Source: Nitzschia sp. DOCU1 (taxonomy: Eukaryota; Bacillariophyta; Bacillariophyceae; Bacillariales; Bacillariaceae). From it: 64,000 nucleotides of DNA. The translations under genes were made by a program, and so were the position numbers. Shown here piece by piece: positions 29,333 to 40,625 of this stretch (the first letter of the stretch is position 1; every line of letters starts with the position of its first letter). Location: contig OX595986.1 of the NCBI GenBank assembly GCA_951394045.1, positions 2,323,534 through 2,387,533 of the forward strand, given 5' to 3'. The notes beneath the pieces are model-generated. The model was not told where the DNA came from. It worked only from the letters and a program-made list of their open reading frames with translations, and ran no database searches.

Positions 29333-31499
29333 AAATTTAGCTGTGCCCAGCCTGCTCTCGGATATTTTCGATCCCACCGATTTTATCGCAAGTGCAAGAG
29401 CTGGCAGGCTTATTTGCTGTTCATGCTACGGCACTTTGTGCAGGTAAAGCACTTGAGAAATGTCCCGTCTTTGATTATTTATTGTGACCGCTTCTCTCTT
29501 GCGAGCCGGCGTTGCCATGTTACTACTGCCCTTAAACACAATTCAATCGAGGAGCGAATGCACGAACGCTAGTAGTGAACCCCCCTGGTGGTTCCGGGAT
29601 ACCGACCGTTCGCTAGCGTGTCTTGCAGGATCATAAACATCGTCGAAGGTGGTACGAGTCGGCGCTTGCGAGGTTGCTTGTCTGGCAAAAACTCACCGCG
29701 GTCAGTTTGACGGGTAGTGCGAACCCACCAGTTATTATGGGCCACGCGAAAGGACATGCGTTTTATTTGCAAAGTAGTACACGTAGCGTATTATTTGCAA
29801 AGCTGTAACCCAAAGAGATAGTCTACGGGACTTATCTACGCGTTGGACCGTGATTTTCCCTCCAATCCGAACTTGGCCGGCGATCTGGCGATCAGAAAAG
29901 ATTTTGGCTTCGCGTCCCATTGGGGGGAAAATTTTTCGGCGCGTTTCTGTTTCGAGATGAAATGGAACCATAATACACGTAGCGTATTATTTGCAAAGCT
30001 GTAGCGAGTTCATATTCAAGGCGGGGTCCTTATGGCTGTTTTACGGCATTTCGCCCGCCAAAATACCCCGTCTTGAGTGTGCTGAGCTACTTCCAATAGT
30101 ACCGGTAGCTTGCGAGTGCGAGTGTCATTTTTTATTTGCATACTGGTAGTTTGATGTCGCGAACCAATAAGGCGAAAGAGTGAAATGTTCGCAATTGAGG
30201 TTCTCGATGTACTTGTGAGTGAAATAGCAGTATAACTCATCTGCTGGCACCATAATGACGGTACTTCGGAATTATTAACAGAAGGAGACGACTGCGATGC
30301 CATTCCTGCGTTTCATTTATCGGTACCAACGATTCAAACCCGGTTCATTCATTCAAAGCTACCACTCTGTCTCCTTTCTTTCTGTTCAGACCAGAAACGC
30401 AAACAAGCAACCAGCAGGAGCTCGCAAAAGGTCAACGCAAACTTCTTGTCAGGGCGACACTAGCGACACGCCATATGTCGCCCTCGGATGATGACAAAGA
30501 GTCGTCGTAGCTTGGACCGACCGAGTACAACGCTATTAATTGTGTGGAGCCGTCAGTGGAGCGCTACTGTTTCAAAGGCATTTCGATTGTGCTCTCCGAG
30601 GACACCATGTGAAACACGACAATCACCCTACCCCCCTTTGTATTCTGGTACCGAACCTTGTCGACGAACATTTTATTCGAGTATCATCCGCGGGCTTTTG
30701 TTCACTGTATGGCTCTCTCACTGATGATATCTGGATATATGTGTGTGTACACAAAGATAATGGCTTTATTTATCCCATGCAGGAGTTTCTGGTCGCTTGA
30801 TGGTACCAAACCAATTCCTATTGTAATCCTAGTTTCCAAAGCCAGTGAGTGCTGAAAAATGTTGCGGAAGCAACAGCTGCTACGATTATGGAGGACGGTT
30901 CGGTGTATGCTTGGGCTAAGGCATACTGTACTTTTTACTTCTTATCGTTGTGGTCACTGTGACGCACCAATAGCTTTCCTGCTGCTTTTGGCGTGTGTCT
31001 TTAGGGAGAACTCCCAGGAAGCGAGTCCATGGGCGCTCCATTCAAGAAACTCTTCTTTGTCATCCGTACTCTTTAGATACGAACGTGTAGACGCAATCAG
31101 CTGTTGAAAAGGATTTACGTTTGACTTTTCCGCATTTGACAACTATGGCTAGACTAGCCAGCAGATGTTAAACTTACAACCATGTTTTGTTTACACAACG
31201 TAGTTCGCAAACATCACTACTAGTAGTTCCAACAAGTAATTACGCCTTGACAGCAAAACAGGAACCTAGTTGTAGATCCTGAATAGTGCCTGGACATTTT
31301 TATCAACAGCATCCTTCTCGATGCCGTCATCGTCATTGTCGTTCTCTATTTCTCCTTCGACGATGCGGAACAAGTCGTCTTCTGGCCCTGCTGGCGGCGG
31401 TGCAGGTCAACAAACGAGATTGGCCACGTTGCCTCTGGTTTCAACCCCAAATGTCGCGCACCGCTAAGACTAGCGGAGCAAGCCCCCACAAAACATCCA
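29333..31499. other. Gene-poor stretch
   Basis: No open frame has a recognisable domain, and none is longer than about 95 codons. It holds a 30-bp direct repeat (29778-29807 and 29974-30003). The right end contains the 3' region of the minus-strand gene that ends at 31500. Confidence 0.5.
29778..30003. repeat. 30-bp perfect direct repeat, 166 bp apart
   Basis: TACACGTAGCGTATTATTTG and the following ten bases occur at 29778-29807 and again at 29974-30003. A partial third copy (TTATTTGCAAAG) is at 29763-29774. No inverted ends were seen in the 166-bp interval. Confidence 0.8.
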
Positions 31500-32759
31500 T
31501 CATTCCTCTCGCCGTCGCTTTGCTTCACGCTCATAATCCTCAATAGTCCGACGATCTCTCTTTTGAATATTCAGGGTCGCAAATTCGTCTTCGTCTTCAA
31601 CATCGTCTTCTTGCTTCTGCTGCTGCTGTTGCTGAACTTGCAATGCCAACTTGGTCTGCTCCATCCGAATCCGTTGTGCCTTGATTTGTTCCGCCTTTTG
31701 CCGCTGTTCTTGCATGGCTCGCTGCTGGCCCCTGATCTCATCGGGCAACTCCGCCTTGTTGACGTCTTCCAACACTTCAGGCGGGGCTTCGCCTTCCTTG
31801 TAAATGGCAATAACCGCTTCATCCATGAATTCGCTAGGCTCTCTGTGAGCAATCCATTCTTCATTTACTTCTTCGGCTTGCTCATAAACAATATATTTTA
31901 AGACTTCCATCGTTACGCGGCCGGACTGTTTCTCGTCTTCTTGCAACAAACGTAATTTGACAGCCAAATCAATCTTAACTTTGAGGCATGGTTCGTCTGA
32001 CAAATCAAAATCCAACATTTCTTGTTCCATTTCTTGGCGAAACTCCGCCAACACTTGACCCGCCGTCTTGGTTCCCTCGGTGGCCGCGGAAGGCTGCACG
32101 GCGGCATGGGAGGATACGGCAGTTGAACCGGCAGGTACATCCCGGGAAACTTCGTCAGGAGGCGGAGCCTTTTTGGGTGCCACAGTGGATGCCAGCTGGA
32201 CTTGCTCATTGGTGCGTCTTTGAGCACCCACCAGATTTCCCAATAACCCAAACCCTTTTCGTTTCGGCTTGTTGGAGGATTCTGCATTAGCAGCAGTGGC
32301 AGCAGGAGTGGGTGCTGGCGGTTTGGGGGCTGCAGCCGGTTTGCTCGTTGGAGCGGAGGCCTGACTGCTACTCGTCGGATTTGCTTTCAGAGGACAGTTC
32401 GGAATCTTGTTTAGCCCCGCAATCCTACAGTTTAACGTCGATGAACTCGTTTGATCATGCGAAATCACCCATACCATGGATCCCCCAAACCGTCCATATG
32501 CCGTCTTTTGCCGGTCTCGTAAGTACTTCACAAAGCCTGGTAATTTGTTTCGTCCGTCTACTGCTTCTACTTGCCACTGCGTCCATTTCGTTGCCGTATC
32601 CACGGCCCAGGCATCTCTCGTATAGCCTTCTAGTACTATCACAGCCGGCAAACTCGGCCAGAGAGGATGCACATTGTTCTTTTGCACAAGCTCCAGAGTG
32701 GCCAAAAATTCGGGCTTTTGACCTGGGGCGGGAATCAGACGCAATTCGACTTGTTTCAT
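31500..32759 (-). CDS. Hypothetical nuclear-looking coiled-coil protein, 419 aa
   Basis: I do not recognise the family. Residues 1-130 look folded (aromatic-rich, WPSLPAVIVLEGYTRDAW, then GGSMVWVISHD). Residues 130-220 are Ala/Pro/Ser-rich and probably disordered, with a basic patch KPKRKGFG. Residues 220-320 contain charged helices. From about 335 to the end there is a Gln/Glu/Arg-rich coiled coil with a Gln run, an acidic patch DDVEDEDEF and the basic tail YEREAKRRREE. Tail and patches fit a nuclear protein. It is transcribed divergently from the UGGT gene with about 500 bp between start codons. Confidence 0.75.
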   Translation of the reverse strand: MKQVELRLIPAPGQKPEFLATLELVQKNNVHPLWPSLPAVIVLEGYTRDAWAVDTATKWTQWQVEAVDGRNKLPGFVKYLRDRQKTAYGRFGGSMVWVISHDQTSSSTLNCRIAGLNKIPNCPLKANPTSSSQASAPTSKPAAAPKPPAPTPAATAANAESSNKPKRKGFGLLGNLVGAQRRTNEQVQLASTVAPKKAPPPDEVSRDVPAGSTAVSSHAAVQPSAATEGTKTAGQVLAEFRQEMEQEMLDFDLSDEPCLKVKIDLAVKLRLLQEDEKQSGRVTMEVLKYIVYEQAEEVNEEWIAHREPSEFMDEAVIAIYKEGEAPPEVLEDVNKAELPDEIRGQQRAMQEQRQKAEQIKAQRIRMEQTKLALQVQQQQQQKQEDDVEDEDEFATLNIQKRDRRTIEDYEREAKRRREE

Positions 32760-33261
32760 TTCTACGATGGGACCACTTCGTTACCTCCTGATAGTGGGTC
32801 TATCCTCTGTCCATCCGAATTTCGTTTTCCGGCTCGATGACTCTCATGGTCGACTCTCAATCATCATCACAGTTTTCACATCGATCCTCGGGAGACACCG
32901 ATATCTTTGGTGCCGCGCGGCGGGAGGAGCCAAAAGGGTGTGACAAGATCTATCCAAAAGTAATATTCCACGTGGCGTCCCTTCAAAGCTTCTCCCACGA
33001 TTTCTGGAAGATTTTGATTGGATGACGATGGACGGTCTGCTTTCGTCGGTCAGATTCCGAGAGTGGCTCCTGTTTGCTCGATCCTCTCTTTGCAACAACA
33101 ACATTGCCGATCCGACGTTGTTGTGCTTCTGGCATTGTTCCAGTTGCTTCGTCCACAGCAGTGATATAAGAGATACGTTTAACCGCTCAACCTATCTTCC
33201 GAGATTATCAGAGATCCCCGATTTCAAATTCTTGTTCTATTGGCACTACGGAACGAACAAA
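32760..33261. promoter_or_regulatory. Divergent promoter region (hypothetical gene / UGGT)
   Basis: 502 bp between the start codons of two divergent genes; it must hold both promoters and 5' leaders. The UGGT frame is open upstream to 33022 without a conserved sequence. No specific site is recognised. Confidence 0.5.
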
Positions 33262-36200
33262 ATGAGAAAGTTACTTTTATTGGCATTTCGACTGTGGTCG
33301 CTCGTACAACTATCCACTGCCGCCAGCAGCGACGACGAGCTAGTCTCCCCGATCGTCAATCGTGAAATTCAAGTATCCGTCCATGCTCCTTGGCCGAGTA
33401 GTCCTCGTAATGTCTTTTGTGAGGCCCACGCGTTTTTGCGCAAAGATGTATTTTTGGATGCACTGGCGGCAGCCGCACCCATCCAAGTCCAGTCCTACGA
33501 GGAAGCGACGAAAATCGCAGTGCAAGTGGCACACCAGGCGGGAATTGAGAATCCCCTACTCAAATTGGCGCTAACATTGAGGTCACAAAGTCCGACTTGT
33601 GAATTGCATCGGGGGCTAGCACAAGAATCACTGCCAGAAACTCTGCAGGATTCAGTGGATGCGTTTGCTTTCGTTCAGGGTCAAGTTTATATGGACCTTG
33701 CGGCCTTTCCGGCTAGCCTTCCCGATTATGACTCCTCGGCCTACTTGCTTCCAAAGGAAGACCCAAGAGGCGAGGGCCCGCTAGTTATTTTGTATGCAAG
33801 TCTGGGGTCGGCTGCCTTTGCACAGTGGTACCAACACCTAGTAACCAGTGGCAAGTTTTCTGTAGTGGTTCGGCATCTGGGAAGTGCCGCGTCTGATATT
33901 GCAACTACTAGTCCCACGACGTCACTGCAAGGATACGGAGTTCGATTGGATATTCGAAATGTGGAATACAAGGTCTTTGATGAAAAGACGGCAACCGATG
34001 AAGAACAAGCCGCGGCTATGGTCAACGTGTCTGCACTGACGACATTGACCCCTCACTTTTTGGCTGGAGTCAATCTCACCGCACTGACAGCGAACTCCAA
34101 AATAGATAAAGATTCGACGGCCTTGCAAGCAGCACTATGGAAGGCACATCAAGCACAACAGCAAAATAGGCAAATGATCCCACCTGCATGGCAACGGCGT
34201 CAACTGGGAATGCAAGCTGCGACAGTGATTGCCCAGTCGACTGCCCCAAATCACGATGAGCTGATGCTTTTGCAAGAAGTATCTCAAAACTTGCCATCAG
34301 TGGCGTCCACTTTGGTACATGTGGATGTCCCCGAGGCCATTGCTCAAGTCTCTGAAAATATGGAGGGGGTGCTGCATTCCCTAATCTCCCAATCGGGCGG
34401 TGGCCTTTTCATCAATGGCAAACCGCTGGTGGTAGAACGTGGGTCTTTCAATGTTTTTGAAATGATCCAACGACTGTCGCAAGAACAAGAATGGCTGCAT
34501 CGAATCCAAGATGGGGTAGGACCCTACTTGATGCCCGCCACGAGGGCTGCGGCATTGGAAGCTATACAGTCCGCATGGATTCAAGGAGAAGAGTTTTTTG
34601 AGAGCGACGCGGCCGGAGAGGATGACGAGGACGGTGGTGCGTCGCCAAAAAAAGGTCAACAATACGTCCGTATCAATGTCGAAGACGGTGAAAAGGGCGC
34701 CGTTATGTATCTCAATGATATTGAAACTGATGCTTATTATCAAAGCTGGCCAACTTCGTTGGAACGAGCGGTCATGGCTATGCAGTACGGCATGCCACCA
34801 ACCGTCCGTCGCAACTTGTTCACAATGCTGGTTGTGGAAAATCCTTTGGATGTGGAGAGTACGTACAACAACATGGGAAAGACCATGGCCATACAGTTGA
34901 TGCAAGGCCAATATCCAGCGCGGTTGGCCATTTTGGTGGTGGATGAAAAGGATTTGGAAGCATGCGAAACTTGGGTTCGAGACACGCAACCCCAAGCAGG
35001 TGTACCGTGTCCATCCAAAGGGGGTTCGTGGTTGGACAAGAAAGGAGCTCCTTCTTTAGCCGATCTACAAGCTCTGAAAGCAACGGCCCGAGATGTGCAT
35101 CGCATGTATGCGTATGTCGATGCGCAATATGAAGGACAGAAAGAAATCCTAATGACCTACGAGCAGTACTTGGGATCGTATTTCGCTCAAACGACCCCCT
35201 CCAATGGAGAATTTCTTTCGGTTTATGACCTTTTCAATCTTCACAACGTGATTATGACATCACTTGGAGTGCCCCAGCAACCACTGGCTCCCGTCGATCT
35301 GGCTCGATCTATGGTGGGTATGAAGGAGGAGGACCTGAACTTCCACTATTTCCAAGGCGTTCGTTTCGCTGTCGACAAGGGACTCAAGATTGGCATGGGA
35401 TTCTTGAACGGACGGCCCTTGCCTAAGGGCCAAGACGAAGAAGTCAGCGAAACCGTTAGTACGATGTTTATGGAAGAGCAAAAGGTGATCTTTGGCATGG
35501 TTATGAGACGAGAAATCACGGATAGGACGCCTCGCAATATCTATGGCAAGATTCTGTCAAAAAAGGCAAAGAATGTATTTCCCAAGATCCATCCATTGTT
35601 CACGACCTCATCTGAAGACGCGTACCTGGATTTGAACCATGACTTTGGATCTCAATCCTTGTTAATACCCAAATCAATGAAGGGTGTAAACCCATTGGAG
35701 CAAGAGGCCGTCATTGTCGTTGAGGCCGTTTTGGAACTCGACACAGATCCCGGGAAGGCACTCGCGGCAAAATTTCTAAAAGCCATGGAAAAAATACCCA
35801 CCACTGTGAACGAAAGTCCTGTCTCCGTTGCGTACCGAATCATTCCTAGTACGGAATCTGCGGCAGCGTCCCCCCTTTGCTCCCTCGTCGCTTCGGCTTC
35901 AACTGTGGGAACTGCACGTCTCTTGGAGGCTTTTCAAAGCGACAAGGCCGTCAAAGGGGGTGGGCCGTGCCCTGCACTCCCCTATCTAAAGAAAGGACTC
36001 CCCTCCCAGAACTTTTTGGTAGCAAACGGCCGCTACTATAGTCTGGACGACAGTCGGACTTTGGATGCATCCGACTTGGAATTATTGATGAGCGTCCATT
36101 TAGACCACTCTAAACCGGTTTCTCAGTTGCTTCGCAAGTATGTCGACGAGAAGGATCCCTTCGAGGCGATGTCGCGGACAACGGCGTTTTTGGCTGCTTC

Positions 36201-38225
36201 TAAAGGAGAATCGGTTGGAAGGCTCAACGCCGTTGAGAAGATTATGGTAATCGAGAAGCGATTGAATGTCCCCGAGAATCCACTTCGCTTTGTATGGAAC
36301 CACGATTGCAGCTCGGACGCTCTCAAACTGACTGTTTTGGCAGTTGTCGACCCAATTACTGAGAGCGCTCAGCGATTGTCGCCCCTGCTGAAGATAATTC
36401 GCGATGAGCTGAAGCTACCATTGACTGTCATGCTCGCGCCTTCTACTGAAATCAGTAGCAGCGACAAGATCCCGATCTCAAGCTACTATCGCTTTGTGGC
36501 CGATTCTAATGCTTACCAAGGGGCCGAGAATCAGTCTCCCATGGCGCACTTCTCCAACCTTCCGCTGGAACATGTGTTGACTGTACGCATGGATGTGCCC
36601 GAGCCATGGGATATTCAACAGACGCAGTCAGTTCAAGATACAGACAACTTGCGGTGCAGTGCACAGTCGGGATGCAGCGACGAGGCTGCAAGTGGAACGA
36701 TATCACACAGTGCAGAAATGTGGAATCAGCGTCACTTGACAAAGGTCGAATATGGGTTGGAGCATCTTCTATTCGCTGGACAATGCTACGAGACCAACGC
36801 AGGACCACCCAATGGATTGCAATTGACCCTCTCAAAGCACAAGTATGGAGTATCAAGACCCACTGTCAGCGCCGAAATGGAGATTAGCCCGGATGGGACC
36901 CTCGCGGCGCCTTCCGAACAAGCTTCGCTTCCTACCTCGGTCGACAAGTATTATTCCGATACACTGGTAATGAAGACGGCTGGCTACTGGCAACTTCGAG
37001 CCAATCCCGGTGTTTGGGACTTGAATATTTTGAAGGGCTCAAAGGGGGCAGAAATCTTTGACATGATGGATGGCGACATGATACGTGGAATAGTTAAGGT
37101 TCGGGGTCGAAACAAGGAAAACACTAAACAACTCATCATGGGAGACTTTGTCAGCCGGAGCTCCGTGTTGCTTGTTCAGCGCAAGAAGGGTTACGAAAAA
37201 GCCAGACTGTTTTCCGATACATCGTTGTCAGTAGCTGCCGACGACGATGTCGTTCACGTGTTTTCGTTGGCGACAGGTAATCTCTACGAACGCCTTCTCA
37301 AAATTATGATGCTGTCCGTGACCAAACGAACATCTTCCAAGGTCAAATTCTGGCTTTTTGAGAACTACTTGTCCCCAACTTTTAAGGCATCAGCACGAGC
37401 CATGGCTGAAAAGATTGGCTGCGAGGTGGAATTCGTCACTTATAAGTGGCCCGAGTGGCTTCGAGGTCAGACGGAGAAGCAACGGATCATTTGGGGATAC
37501 AAGATTCTCTTTTTGGACGTACTTTTCCCGCTGAATGTAAAGAAGATCATCTACGTCGACGCCGATCAAGTGGTCCGTGGCGACTTGACGGAACTCCGGG
37601 ACATGGATCTCGAAGGGGCTCCGTACGGCTATACTCCCATGTGTGATTCTCGCGAGTCCACTATTGGGTTTGCCTTTTGGCGAACGGGGTTCTGGGCAAA
37701 CCATCTACGAGGCAAGCCATACCACATTTCCGCCTTGTATGTTGTTGATTTGGAACGATTCCGAAAGATGTTGGTCGGTGACCAGCTCAGAGCGATATAC
37801 CAACAACTGTCCGCTGACCCGAACAGGTAAGTAGTTGTCATTGCCTTGATCTGCTTGAGGGAACCCTTGGCGAAAATGTTGACCTTGATAGTTCTTGATC
37901 TCACCATTTGGGCTCCGCCTTTATACTTTTTGGATTTAGTTTGGCAAACTTGGATCAAGACTTGCCGAACTTTGCACAACACCAGGTCCCCATCCATTCG
38001 TTGCCACAAGAATGGCTGTGGTGTGAATCCTGGTGCTCGGATGAAACGAAACCTGCGGCCAAAACGATTGATCTTTGCAACAATCCCTTGCACAAAGAAC
38101 CGAAACTCTCCATGGCAAAACGCGTCATTAGCGGTGAGTTGTTTGAGGAAAGTTGGGAGGAACTGGATGAGGAGGTCAAGCGGTACGATGCGGAGTACTT
38201 TGCTTCAATTGCTGCAACGGCGTGA
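33262..38225 (+). CDS. UGGT: UDP-glucose:glycoprotein glucosyltransferase (ER folding sensor), 2 exons
   Basis: UGGT reglucosylates misfolded N-glycoproteins in the ER lumen for another calnexin/calreticulin cycle. The ATG at 33262 is chosen over upstream in-frame codons because it starts a signal peptide ([20 protein letters not shown]). Thioredoxin-like sensor regions occupy about 30-1200. The GT24 catalytic domain fills the C-terminal ~300 residues, with [12 protein letters not shown] (the DxD is Asp1433-Ala-Asp1435) and [17 protein letters not shown]. Exon 1 ends at 37826 with GTAAGT; the intron is 37827-37939; exon 2 is 37940-38225. The join restores [16 protein letters not shown] and the conserved [12 protein letters not shown] and [12 protein letters not shown]. 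The protein is 1616 aa, normal for the family. The end (SIAATA) lacks a KDEL-type retrieval signal. Confidence 0.95.
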
Positions 38226-38392
38226 GGATGACAATAGACCGATCGCGCATCGTTGTTACGAGGAGCGAATTGCACTAAAACGTACGAAAGTAGTCGAAGA
38301 TACTAAAAATGCGGCGCATGAAGAGCGGCATCTTAACTTCTATAATCTCGTGTCCATTCTAACACGTCGAACAGACTATCTACTCCAGAGCA

Positions 38393-40189
38393 CTAGTTTG
38401 CCTTCTTGGATCCCGATACCACGTCATCGATACGCCTGCAAGACCAAGAAAAAGAAAGTCAGATCATCAGCTGCTGAGCGTCCACTAAAATATTCTCGCC
38501 ATACTACTTGCGTTCACTTACAGAATCATACATGCGTTTTCAATAGCCGTCTTGATGGTTTGCACCTTGACCGAAAAAGGTTCCCAGATGCCATAGTCAT
38601 GCATGTCCACCAACTCTCCGGTCACGCCATTAATGCCGACGTAACATTTCTCCGATGCGGTCGCTGCTGCGGCATGCTTGGCTCTCAGCTCGGTAATGGT
38701 ACGAATGACACTGACTCCACAGTTTTGCGCCAAAGTACGAGGAATCACCTCTAGAGCATCCCCCACTGCCATGAACGGTTCTTGCTGGATACCTTGTAGG
38801 GTTTGTCCTTGCTTTCGCAACGAAACGGCCAATGCCATTTCGGTCGCACCACCTCCTGGCAATAGTTTCGGATTGTACACGACATTGCGAACAACTTGCA
38901 TAGCATCTGACAGATTTCTCTCCACTTCATTCAAAACGTCCTTACTTCCACCACGGAGCACAATGGTACATGCCTTGGGATCTACACAGTCTTCCAAAAA
39001 GCAGAACCAGTCATCGCCCAGCTTTCGCATTTCAAACAACCCACACTTGGTGCCGATATCAGATTCCACAATTTCTTCAGTGCGAGATACAATCGTTGCT
39101 CCTACAGCTCGAGCAATTCGATTGTTATCCGTCTTGCGCAGTCGGCGAAATGCCGTGATATTGGCCTTTTGCAGATAATGTTGCGCCAAATCACTAACTC
39201 CCTTCTCCGTAATGACGACATCTGGTTTCATGGCAATGATATCTTGGCACATTCGCTCCACATATTCTTCTTCCAGTTTGAGCATGGTATTCCAGTCTTG
39301 ATCGTCTGTGATTTCCATGGTCGTTTGGGATTCTCCCTTTTTGTATTCCAGGGGAGTGTCCAGCAACAAAATGCGTGGCTTTTCAATGCGACGACGCATC
39401 TTGGAATGTGTCATATCCTTCTGGAACATGATACCCTTGAGGACACAAGAGTCATCAAGCTCACCACCAGGGATCTTTTCGACCTTGGCGTAGCGTTTGA
39501 TATCGACCGATGGCATACCCCCAGGCGAGGTCTCCGTGACGGTTAGCACGGCCTGAATGGCCATATTGACCAGTTTGTCGTTCCAGCGACTGCTAAATTT
39601 GGTGCCGATACTGCTAGTGACAAGTTTGGAGACCCACTCGTGATCTTTTTGAACATCTATATCGACGGCCAGTCGTTCGGCAGCTTCCAATGCATGCGCC
39701 AACGCCTTGGTGTAGGCCTGCACAATGACAGTGGGGTGATACTTATTCAACAGAAAAGGCTCTGCTTGACTCAGCACTTGTGCAGAGAGGACAATAACAG
39801 ACGTCGTCCCGTCGCCCACTTCTTCTTCTTGGGCCCGAGAGAGTTCAATCATACTCTTGGCAGTCGGATGACTTACATCGACCTCCCGCAAAATGCAGTT
39901 GCCGTCATTGGTCATGACAATGCCGCCCATGGGATCCAGCAACATTTTCAGCATGGATTGAGGGCCTAATGTCGTACGGATGATATTGGCAACCCCCTTG
40001 GCAGCTGCGATATTAGATAGTTGAGCTTCACGGCCCGTCTTTCGTTGCGTCTTGGCGTCTGGAGCAGCACAAACAGCATGTGAGATTGGATTCTATCGGC
40101 AATCAATCAGGGAGCGACTCTGACTCTCTTTTCAACTTACTCAGAACCATGACCGGCCCCATGCCGGGAGGGGGTCCCATGCTACCCAT
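38393..40189 (-). CDS. CCT3: CCT/TRiC chaperonin subunit gamma, 3 exons, 542 aa
   Basis: A subunit of the cytosolic group II chaperonin that folds actin, tubulin and other proteins. Exon 1 is 40141-40189 (MGSMGPPPGMGPVMVL), exon 2 is 38522-40058, exon 3 is 38393-38435. Both introns have GTAAGT donors (40059-40140 and 38436-38521) and pyrimidine-rich acceptors. Splicing gives AKTQRKTGREAQLSNIAAAK at the front and MILRIDDVVSGSKKAN at the end, both typical of gamma subunits; the last 43-nt exon is easily missed. ATP-site motifs DPMGGIVMTNDGN and GDGTTSV are present. Exons 1 and 2 share the codon A|AC. It converges on UGGT, with 167 bp between the stop codons, and is divergent from the zinc-finger gene at 40626. 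Confidence 0.95.
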
Positions 40190-40625
40190 TGTCAATTAGT
40201 TATTTCTTTGAACGATTTTGGAATGCCAAAGTCAATATTGTGCATGGAGTAGGTGCAGCGCTGCTCTCGGGTCCCTCGGCTTGTCATGGTCGTTCTTGTC
40301 GGCTCGAGAAAAGAAATCGCCAAGCATCGTTGCCGTTCCCGCCACCGTGACCGTTCATCTCTCATTCTGATGGATGGACGGACGGTAGAAGGGCACGGGA
40401 GACGGCCGGACATATTCGCGCCCGTCGGGAATGAATGGCAGGCTCGTTTTGGCGCGCTCGACGACGTCGTTTCCTCGTTTTCACGGGTTCACCCAAAAAT
40501 CGTCGAAGCCCCTCACAAAATCATTCTCGAGAGAATAAAACGGTAACAACGAATCGACAACTTTGTCGACACAACGGCAACTTTCATCATCTCGCTTCTA
40601 TCTATTCTTTATTCCGTATCCAACC
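40190..40625. promoter_or_regulatory. Divergent promoter region (CCT3 / zinc-finger gene)
   Basis: 436 bp between two start codons on opposite strands. It contains CG-rich stretches around 40370-40460. No specific site is recognised. Confidence 0.45.

Noticed and set aside
30290..30360. Possible tRNA T-arm (GATTCAAACCC)
   Set aside because: The invariant GTTC core is missing, and no acceptor stem, D-arm or anticodon arm could be assembled around it.
33022..33261. Upstream 80-codon extension of UGGT
   Set aside because: The downstream Met at 33262 begins a typical signal peptide, required for an ER enzyme; the extension would bury it.
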